64,000 nucleotides of DNA from CAWUIO01 sp963922455. GTDB taxonomy: Bacteria; Bacteroidota; Bacteroidia; Cytophagales; Microscillaceae. The notes beneath the pieces are model-generated. The model saw only the letters and a list, made by a program, of their open reading frames with translations, searched no databases and was not told the DNA's origin. Within the stretch, counting starts at the first letter, position 1; every line of letters starts with the position of its first letter. Both the position numbers and the translations under genes were made by a program. Positions 57,894 to 64,000 of this stretch are shown here, piece by piece. The stretch is from the NCBI GenBank assembly GCA_963922455.1, contig CAWUIO010000002.1, positions 82,950 to 146,949 on the forward strand, in the 5' to 3' direction.

Positions 57894-59330
57894 ATGCGAG
57901 TATCTATAAATCAAGCCCCAGAATCGGCAAGTACCCAGATTTATCTATTTTCGGAAGTAAACTTGGCGCAAGCTGCTTTTCCGGCATTGGATATCGGGCA
58001 ATTTTCGGGGCATATTCGCCAAAATTTCTTCTTGATACCCTGGCATGAAGGGGCCAAGCGGCAGTTTTTAATATTTCCCAAAGAAAAGATAAATCCTAGG
58101 TCTCAAAAGTGGGAAGCGTGGCGGCATCAAGCATACCTTGTCTATCAGTTGGTGCAGGAAGAACGTCCTTCTGATTTACATGTTCGGTCAGAAGGCTTAG
58201 CACAAGCCGAGTTGCTATGTTTTTTGGAGGGTTTTTATTTGAGTGCCTATTCCTTTCAAACCCTCAAAAGTACCGAAGCGCCTGTGTACCCGCACAATTT
58301 AAGCATAGATTCTTCGCTGGAATTGTCCCCGGAAGCGCTTGAGGAGATGTGGCTCGTGTGCCAAGCAACCCATCTGGCCCGTGATTTAGTAAATAAACCT
58401 TTAAATCACTTGGGAGCCCTTGATTTGGCCCAGGCGGTCAAGAAATCAGGAGGAGAGAGTGGTTTTAATGTAGAGGTCCTTCACAAAAGCAAGATTGAGA
58501 GTTTGGGTATGAATGGCCTACTAGCCGTAAACTTAGGCAGTGAAGATCCTCCCAGTTTTTCTATTTTAGAATATACCGCTCCCGGGAAAGAAAATACGCC
58601 TCCTTACATTTTAATTGGTAAAGGTGTGGTGTACGATACAGGAGGGCTTTCTCTCAAACTTACCGCCAATTCCATGGATTTTATGAAGTCGGACATGGCC
58701 GGAGCCGCTGCGGTTATCGGAGCCGTTCAAGCTGTAGCCGCCAACAATCTCCCTGTCCGTCTTATTGGGCTGGTCCCGGCCACCGACAATCGTCCTGGTA
58801 AAAATGCTTTTGCCCCCGGAGATGTGATTAAAATGATGAATGGAAAAACGGTAGAAGTAAAAAATACGGATGCCGAAGGAAGAATGCTCTTGGCAGATGC
58901 TCTAGTCTTTGCCCAAAAGTACTCTCCTCAATTAGTAATAGATTTGGCTACTTTGACCGGAGCCGCCGCCCGGGCTATTGGCAAAGAAGGCAGTGTCATG
59001 CTAGGGAATGCTTCCGAAAAAGAGTTACTTATGCAGTGTGGAGTAGAAACCCACGAGCGATTGGTAGAATTTCCTCTTTGGGAAGAATATGCCGAAGAAT
59101 TGAAATCTGATGTTGCCGATTTTAGTAATTTAGGAGGAGCTAATGCCGGAGCCATTACCGCAGCAAAATTTTTAGAAAAGTTTATCGATTATCCCTGGAT
59201 ACATTTAGATATTGCCGGCCCCGCTTTTTTGCACCAAAAAGATTCGTACCGAGGTAAAGGGGGGGCTGCTTATGGCGTAAGGCTCCTTTATCGTTTTTTT
59301 AAGAAAGTGAGTGAAGGGCAGCAAGAGTAA
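57894..59330 (+). CDS. pepA: Leucyl aminopeptidase family M17
   Basis: A metal-dependent exopeptidase removing N-terminal Leu and other residues. From ATG 57894 it has 478 residues; a longer open frame from 57843 adds hydrophobic non-homologous residues. The active region is intact: IGKGVVYDTGGLSLKLTANSMDFMKSDMAGAAAV, then the M17 signature NTDAEGRMLLADAL and the Lys/Asp ligands. pdxA follows 40 nt later in the same direction. Confidence 0.92.
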   Translation: MRVSINQAPESASTQIYLFSEVNLAQAAFPALDIGQFSGHIRQNFFLIPWHEGAKRQFLIFPKEKINPRSQKWEAWRHQAYLVYQLVQEERPSDLHVRSEGLAQAELLCFLEGFYLSAYSFQTLKSTEAPVYPHNLSIDSSLELSPEALEEMWLVCQATHLARDLVNKPLNHLGALDLAQAVKKSGGESGFNVEVLHKSKIESLGMNGLLAVNLGSEDPPSFSILEYTAPGKENTPPYILIGKGVVYDTGGLSLKLTANSMDFMKSDMAGAAAVIGAVQAVAANNLPVRLIGLVPATDNRPGKNAFAPGDVIKMMNGKTVEVKNTDAEGRMLLADALVFAQKYSPQLVIDLATLTGAAARAIGKEGSVMLGNASEKELLMQCGVETHERLVEFPLWEEYAEELKSDVADFSNLGGANAGAITAAKFLEKFIDYPWIHLDIAGPAFLHQKDSYRGKGGAAYGVRLLYRFFKKVSEGQQE

Positions 59331-59370
59331 AACCTTGTATAGTCATGCCTTTAATTAAAGCATATACATT

Positions 59371-60435
59371 ATGAATGTGGACGCAGAAACACGCAGGCCC
59401 CATATAGGAATAAGCATTGGGGATTTTAATGGGATAGGACCCGAGGTGATTTTAAAAGCACTTGGTAACCAGCATTTACAAAAGCTTTGTGTACCAGTTC
59501 TCTACGGATCTATCAAAATAGTTACGAGATACCGTAAAATTCTTAACCTGAAAGATTGGCCACTGCATCAATGTAGCAATGTAGGGCAGCTGAATCCTAA
59601 AAAAGTAAACCTCGTCAATATAGGGCAAAACTTAAAATTTGATATAAAGGTTGGGCAGGCAACTAGTGAATCGGCCCGATTTGCCGTCGATTCCTTAAAA
59701 GCCGCTACTCGTGACCTCAAAAAAGGCTTTCTAGACGCCGTAGTCACCGGGCCCATTAGCAAAGTGGCTTTACAAAAAGAAGGTTTTAACTTTCCGGGAC
59801 ACACCGAGTTTTTTACGAAGGTCTTTGAAATGCCAGACAGCCTTATGCTGATGGTTAGTGAAGATTTACGGATAGCAGTTGTAACGGGACATATACCCTT
59901 GGGTGAGGTGAGTAAGGTCTTAACCCGGGAAAGGGTTATGAATAAAGCCAAGATTTTACTACACACCTTACAACAAGACTTTGGGATTCAAAAGCCTAAA
60001 GTGGCTGTTTTGGGCTTAAACCCTCACGCCGGTGAAAATGGTATGTTGGGAGATGAAGAAGAGCAAATCATTCGCCCCGTCACTTTGGAGTTAAAGAAAA
60101 AAGGGAATTTAATTTATGGCCCCTTCCCAGCAGACGGCTTCTTTGGTTTAAGGGAATATCGTAAATTTGATGCCGTATTGGCTATGTATCACGACCAAGG
60201 GCTTATTCCATTTAAAACCCTAGCTTTCGAAAAGGGAGTGAATTATACGGCGGGCTTGCCCATAGTACGAACGTCTCCTGACCATGGTACGGCATTTGAC
60301 ATTGCCGGAAAAAACCAAGCAGACGAAACCTCCTTCTTAGAAGCCCTGTACTTAGCGCATGATATAGTGAGATACCGTAAAGAAAACGCCAAAGCCTTAG
60401 AAGAAACACAAACGCTGGCCAAAGAATCAAATTAA
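59371..60435 (+). CDS. pdxA: 4-hydroxythreonine-4-phosphate dehydrogenase
   Basis: Pyridoxal-phosphate biosynthesis (DXP-dependent route). A 354-residue protein of normal length: ISIGDFNGIGPEVILKAL at the start, VTGPISKVALQKEGFNFPGHTEFF near 127-150 with metal-binding His residues, VLGLNPHAGENGMLGDEE and MYHDQGLIPFK. It is downstream of pepA and upstream of the DUF177 gene in the same direction. Confidence 0.94.
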   Translation: MNVDAETRRPHIGISIGDFNGIGPEVILKALGNQHLQKLCVPVLYGSIKIVTRYRKILNLKDWPLHQCSNVGQLNPKKVNLVNIGQNLKFDIKVGQATSESARFAVDSLKAATRDLKKGFLDAVVTGPISKVALQKEGFNFPGHTEFFTKVFEMPDSLMLMVSEDLRIAVVTGHIPLGEVSKVLTRERVMNKAKILLHTLQQDFGIQKPKVAVLGLNPHAGENGMLGDEEEQIIRPVTLELKKKGNLIYGPFPADGFFGLREYRKFDAVLAMYHDQGLIPFKTLAFEKGVNYTAGLPIVRTSPDHGTAFDIAGKNQADETSFLEALYLAHDIVRYRKENAKALEETQTLAKESN

Positions 60436-60514
60436 TCTGGGCTAGAAGAGAGGAAAAGTTTTTATTTAGGCAAAAATGTTTCTAAATTTGCAACTCATTT
60501 AAATTTTCAGGCTC

Positions 60515-61072
60515 TTGAAAAAAGTGGATCAGTATGAAATATACCTGGCCCAGCTAAAAAACCAGGATTATTCCTACGATTATTCTCTTGATGCTGCGTT
60601 TTTTGAGCTGTATGATGACAGCCCCATAAAACAAGGCGTATTTGATGTACATCTGGATTTGATCAAGTCTGAAACCATGCTACAACTGGATTTTCATATC
60701 CAGGGGCAAGTAGAGCTCGTGTGTGACCGAAGCCTTGAGCCTTTCTTGGAGCAAATACAAGATCATAAAAAGCAAATTTTTAAATTTGCCGATCGGGAAG
60801 AAGAGGTCTCAGATGAGCTAAGTTTTATTCCTTGGGGTACCGATACCCTTAATTTGGCTCATTTGATGTATGAATATATTATTTTGGCCCTACCTTACAA
60901 ACGGCTTCATCCTGATTACAGAGAAGAAGGAGACGAGGAGGAGGAAGAAAACCAAAATGCTACTGTCTGGGTGTACAGCTCAGATGAAGAAACTGAGGAT
61001 GAGCCTTCCTCGAGAGTTGATGAAGATCCGGTAGATCCCCGATGGAACGCTCTCAAAAAGCTTAATAAGTAA
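60515..61072 (+). CDS. DUF177 (YceD) family protein
   Basis: A 185-residue acidic protein of the DUF177/YceD family, usually upstream of rpmF. Features are a LDFHIQGQVELVCDRSLEPF core and IPWGTDTLNLAHLMYEYIILALPYKRLHP in the second half. The C-terminal tail is strongly acidic. In plants and bacteria the family aids 23S rRNA accumulation. Start is TTG at 60515 (TTGAAAAAAGTG); no in-frame ATG lies nearby. It heads the rpmF-plsX-fabH-accB cluster. Confidence 0.82.
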   Translation: MKKVDQYEIYLAQLKNQDYSYDYSLDAAFFELYDDSPIKQGVFDVHLDLIKSETMLQLDFHIQGQVELVCDRSLEPFLEQIQDHKKQIFKFADREEEVSDELSFIPWGTDTLNLAHLMYEYIILALPYKRLHPDYREEGDEEEEENQNATVWVYSSDEETEDEPSSRVDEDPVDPRWNALKKLNK

Positions 61073-61106
61073 TTAAAAAAAATTTAGATATTAACTGATT
61101 GTCTCT

Positions 61107-61301
61107 ATGGCACATCCTAAACGTAAAATATCCAGAACGCGTCGCGATAAACGCCGCACACACCACAAAGCTACCCCTCGTACCATTGCCATTTGCAAAA
61201 ATACAGGTGAGCCACATTTATTTCACCGAGCCTATGTGGTTGAGGGTGATCTATACTACAAAGGACAAAAGATTGTAGAAAACTACACATCTATTGCCTA
61301 A
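61107..61301 (+). CDS. rpmF: Ribosomal protein bL32
   Basis: A 64-residue large-subunit ribosomal protein. The basic start AHPKRKISRTRRDKRRTHHK and the IAICKNTGEPHLFHRAYV middle are characteristic. Only one Cys is present, so the zinc ribbon seen in some bL32 proteins is absent. It follows DUF177 by 34 nt and precedes plsX by 45 nt, the standard order. Confidence 0.97.
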   Translation: MAHPKRKISRTRRDKRRTHHKATPRTIAICKNTGEPHLFHRAYVVEGDLYYKGQKIVENYTSIA

Positions 61302-61346
61302 GCTGATCCATAATAATAAAGTTTACAACCAAACCTTTATCCGGTT

Positions 61347-62291
61347 ATGAGAATTGCTCTGGATGCAATGGGTGGTGACTATGCTCCCAAAGCCATCATT
61401 GAGGGGGCTTTATTAGCTACCCAAGAGGTGCAAGCCGATACCCAAATTGTTTTGGTAGGTCATCAAGACCAAATACATCCCCATTTGGCTGGGGTATCCA
61501 TACCAGAGCAGAAAATTCATATCGAACACGCAGCAGAGCAGATAGAAATGGCTGAGCACCCTATGAAAGCTTTTGCTCAAAAGCCTAATTCTAGCATTGC
61601 TCTTGGCTACCGGATGTTGAAGGAAAGAAAAGTGGATGCCTTTTGTAGTGCTGGTAATACGGGAGCTATGCTAGTGGGGGCCATTTATAATATTAAAATA
61701 GACCATATTGCCCGTCCAGCCATTATGAGTTATGTGCCCCAATTGAAAGGGAACCATGCCGTTATGTTGGATATCGGGGCCAATACGGACTGTAAACCCG
61801 AAACACTTAACCAATTTGGTGAATTAGGCTCTGTATTTTACAAACACTTGTATAATGTAGATGCTCCTCGAGTTGCCCTTATTAACTTAGGAGAAGAAGA
61901 GGAAAAAGGAAATATAGTATCTCAGGCTACCTATAAACTCTTAAAAAACAATACCCGGATAAACTTTGTGGGTAATGTGGAAGGAAGAGATTTGTTTAAA
62001 GACAAAGCCGAGGTTTTGGTTTGTGACGGGTTTATTGGAAATGTCATCATCAAAATGGCCGAGTCTTACTATGAGATCCTAAAACGTAAAAATATAGAAG
62101 ACCCATTTTTTGATAATTTTAACTTCGAGTCAATAGGAGGCAGCCCGGTCTTAGGAGTTGATGGAAACGTGATTATTGGCCACGGCGTATCTAATGCCAC
62201 TACCATAAAAAATATGTTGCTCCTGGCAGAGCGAATGAATCAAGCCAATATTCACGAAAGAATCCGTAATTCTTTGGAATCAACACCTTAA
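61347..62291 (+). CDS. plsX: Phosphate acyltransferase PlsX
   Basis: Converts acyl-ACP to acyl-phosphate, feeding phospholipid synthesis. A 314-residue protein beginning MRIALDAMGGDYAPKAIIEGA, with AFCSAGNTGAMLVGAIY, MLDIGANTDCKPETL and VCDGFIGNVIIKMAES. The length is normal. It lies between rpmF and fabH in the same direction, with short gaps, typical of the cluster. Confidence 0.96.
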   Translation: MRIALDAMGGDYAPKAIIEGALLATQEVQADTQIVLVGHQDQIHPHLAGVSIPEQKIHIEHAAEQIEMAEHPMKAFAQKPNSSIALGYRMLKERKVDAFCSAGNTGAMLVGAIYNIKIDHIARPAIMSYVPQLKGNHAVMLDIGANTDCKPETLNQFGELGSVFYKHLYNVDAPRVALINLGEEEEKGNIVSQATYKLLKNNTRINFVGNVEGRDLFKDKAEVLVCDGFIGNVIIKMAESYYEILKRKNIEDPFFDNFNFESIGGSPVLGVDGNVIIGHGVSNATTIKNMLLLAERMNQANIHERIRNSLESTP

Positions 62292-62333
62292 TTTTTCATA
62301 TTTGCCAAATTTTGCTTCACAAATTCCAATGAA

Positions 62334-63332
62334 ATGGGTAAAATTCGAGCTGCAATTACAGGTGTCGGGGCACATTTGCCTGATTATATCCTAAACAATC
62401 AGGAACTTGAAAAATTGGTAGATACTACCGATGAATGGATCCTTACCCGTACCGGCATTCTGGAGCGCCGCATACTCAAAGGGGAGAACATGGGTACCTC
62501 ACACATGGGGGCCGCGGCCGTAAAGGATTTACTGCACAAAACCGGCACCTCTCCCGAAGACATTGACCTCATTATTTGTGCGACAACTACCCCAGATTTT
62601 GTTTTCCCAGCTACAGCCAATCTTATCGCCAACGAAGTAGGAGCTGTCAACTCTTTTAGTTATGATATACAAGCCGCCTGCTCGGGTTTCTTGTACTCTA
62701 TGGTCACCGCTTCCCAATTTATTGAGTCGGGTAAGTATACAAAAATAGTCGTGGTTGGGGCCGACAAGATGTCCTCTATCATCGATTATACCGATCGGGC
62801 TACTTGTGTGATCTTTGGCGATGGGGCTGGCGCAATTTTACTAGAACCCGCCGAGGAAAACGGAATTATAGACTCAGTTCTGCAATCGGACGGAGGAGGA
62901 TGGGTGCATTTGCATCAGAAGGCGGGAGGAAGTCGCCGCCCACCTACAATTGAGTCCGTCCAGGCCAGAGAGCACTATGTCTATCAGGAAGGAGCCGCGG
63001 TATTTAAGCACGCTGTTCTCCGAATGGCCGAAGTGTCCTCAGAAATTATGAAGCGTAACGATCTCAGTGGAGATGATATTAACTGGCTAGTCCCTCACCA
63101 AGCCAACAAACGAATAATTGATGCCACAGCCTCCCATATGGGCTTAGATGCGGAGAAGGTTATGGTAAATATCCATCGTTACGGGAATACTACCAACGGA
63201 ACCTTGCCGCTGTGCCTCTGGGATTATGAAGATAAATTGAATAAAGGTGATAATTTAGTTTTTGCCGCATTTGGAGGAGGATTTACCTGGGGAGCGGCAT
63301 ATGTACAATGGGCCTACGACCCCAAAAATTAA
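62334..63332 (+). CDS. fabH: Beta-ketoacyl-ACP synthase III FabH
   Basis: Initiates fatty acid synthesis by condensing acetyl-CoA with malonyl-ACP. A 332-residue protein with the catalytic triad visible: Cys near residue 116 in QAACSGFLYSM, His near 255 in VPHQANKRI and Asn near 284 in RYGNTTNGT. It follows plsX by 42 nt and is followed by a terminator before accB. Confidence 0.96.
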   Translation: MGKIRAAITGVGAHLPDYILNNQELEKLVDTTDEWILTRTGILERRILKGENMGTSHMGAAAVKDLLHKTGTSPEDIDLIICATTTPDFVFPATANLIANEVGAVNSFSYDIQAACSGFLYSMVTASQFIESGKYTKIVVVGADKMSSIIDYTDRATCVIFGDGAGAILLEPAEENGIIDSVLQSDGGGWVHLHQKAGGSRRPPTIESVQAREHYVYQEGAAVFKHAVLRMAEVSSEIMKRNDLSGDDINWLVPHQANKRIIDATASHMGLDAEKVMVNIHRYGNTTNGTLPLCLWDYEDKLNKGDNLVFAAFGGGFTWGAAYVQWAYDPKN

Positions 63333-63333
63333 T

Positions 63334-63357
63334 ACCGGATCTAGATTCGGTTTTTTT
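63334..63357 (+). terminator. Terminator after fabH
   Basis: ACCGGA pairs with TTCGGT (63334-63351, including one G-U) and is followed by TTTTTT. It lies directly after the fabH stop and 57 nt before accB, so part of the transcript may end here. Confidence 0.65.
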
Positions 63358-63413
63358 GTATAAAAACCATAAGTATATAAAACGAATCTATTCGGTCAAC
63401 CAAATTTTTATTT

Positions 63414-63899
63414 ATGAAAGCAAAGGACATTCAAGATTTAATTGATTTTATTGCCCAGTCGGGTTTAGACGAGGTCAACATTGAGACCGAAAACCTAAAA
63501 CTCAATGTGAAGCGAAGCCAAAGCCCCAACGTGGCACCTGTGTATATCAATCCAAACCCGGCCCCTCAACTAGCCCCTAGTGAGGATGCGCAGCCGGTAA
63601 ACCCAGCTAGCCAAAGTCTAGCGGCTAGCCCAGAACCTAGTCCGGCTAGCAGTGACAATCACACGGCCATCAAATCACCTATGATTGGGACTTTTTACAG
63701 AGCTTCCGATCCGGAAACCCCCGTTTTTGTGAACGTTGGCGATGAGGTGAAGGTAGGCCAAGTAGTGTGTATCATTGAAGCTATGAAATTATTCAATGAA
63801 ATCGAGTCGGAAGTCTCTGGCCGAGTGGTAAAAGTCTTGGTAGACAATGCTTCTCCGGTAGAATATGACCAACCACTATTCTTGGTTGAGCCTATCTAG
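63414..63899 (+). CDS. accB: Biotin carboxyl carrier protein of acetyl-CoA carboxylase
   Basis: A 161-residue BCCP. The N-terminal helix MKAKDIQDLIDFIAQSGLDE is followed by a Pro/Ala-rich linker (about 40-85) and a C-terminal biotinyl domain with IIEAMKLFNEI, where Lys125 receives biotin. PIGTFYRASDP precedes it. The expected partner accC should lie beyond the window; a mobile element end begins just after the accB stop. Confidence 0.95.
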   Translation: MKAKDIQDLIDFIAQSGLDEVNIETENLKLNVKRSQSPNVAPVYINPNPAPQLAPSEDAQPVNPASQSLAASPEPSPASSDNHTAIKSPMIGTFYRASDPETPVFVNVGDEVKVGQVVCIIEAMKLFNEIESEVSGRVVKVLVDNASPVEYDQPLFLVEPI

Positions 63900-63931
63900 T
63901 CAACAAACGTTTTCGGGTATATTTACCTATT

Positions 63932-64000
63932 TAGAAACTGTTTAAATTTAATTATATGGGCTGCAAAGGGCCATTTCGGGAACCTGATTTCATCAAATTC
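63932..64000. mobile_element. End of an insertion sequence or MITE, cut by the window edge
   Basis: TTAGAAACTGTTTAAATTTA begins at 63932, then GGGCTGCAAAGGGCC follows. Read in the same direction, this matches the reversed right end of the 35247-35317 element over about 40 bases. It may be the left end of a full IS between accB and its usual partner accC, or another short copy. Nothing coding is visible in the part present. Confidence 0.5.

Noticed and set aside
1..64000. CRISPR arrays, rRNA, tRNA or prophage
   Set aside because: No regularly spaced short repeats, no rRNA or tRNA-like sequences, and no phage structural or integrase genes were seen on reading the window.

Overview
The window looks like a chromosomal segment of a Cytophagales-type member of the Bacteroidota. 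The signs are a type IX secretion C-terminal domain on a large secreted protein, DUF3098 beside undecaprenyl-diphosphatase, a fused E1 alpha/beta 2-oxoacid dehydrogenase, DUF1573, DUF547 and CHAT-TPR proteins, almost no Shine-Dalgarno sequences, and several promoters of the TTTG-N19/20-TANNTTTG type. No rRNA, tRNA, CRISPR array, prophage or complete insertion sequence is visible.

Layout. 1-5.2 kb: the start of an SPFH protein (off the left edge), an orphan DNA methyltransferase, DUF302, uppP, DUF3098, a TPR protein and an OmpH-like protein. 5.2-14.3 kb: pruA, a DUF697-SHOCT protein, a giant double DUF445 protein, a SanA-like protein and an FkbM methyltransferase. 14.3-25 kb: the most accessory-looking part, with palindromic non-coding DNA, a DUF433/DUF5615 toxin-antitoxin-like pair, a 1531-residue secreted beta-helix/FN3 protein and a 1409-residue TPR-CHAT protease-like protein. 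25-34.5 kb: hydrolase, endonuclease V, class III-like sirtuin, universal stress protein, GMC oxidoreductase, rhodanese, YebC, LysE and YggS. 34.4-35.2 kb: a LytTR regulator broken by one in-frame amber codon. 35.4-50.5 kb: membrane proteins, a DUF547 lipoprotein, mannose-1-phosphate guanylyltransferase, RecQ, PurD, a RicT/PSP1 protein, a nuclease A inhibitor-like protein, DUF1361, DgkA, alanine dehydrogenase and DUF1573. 50.6-64 kb: housekeeping genes, namely the fused E1, a LuxE-like protein, GreA, HIT, RsmA, leucyl aminopeptidase and PdxA, then the lipid cluster DUF177-rpmF-plsX-fabH-accB.

The most interesting signal is non-coding. Twelve copies (A to L) of a 126-135 bp GC-rich element are scattered between genes. 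Each can fold as a three-way junction: a terminal helix P1 joining the two ends, P2 with a variable loop of about 35 nt, and P3 with a variable loop. Two conserved single-stranded joining segments complete it. The helices are kept by compensatory changes between copies. For example, P1 appears as GGCTT/AAGCC, GGCTG/CAGCC, GGCAG/CTGCC and AGCTT/AAGCT. Where a pair is not Watson-Crick it is a G-U wobble on one strand only. Nine of the twelve start 6-76 nt after a stop codon on that same strand. This points to a structured RNA that rides at the 3' ends of transcripts, or to a mobile element inserting there. A second non-coding candidate is a leader or small RNA upstream of greA, with a near-consensus promoter followed by two terminator-like hairpins. 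Short terminal inverted repeats at 35.25 kb and at the right edge belong to another small mobile element family.
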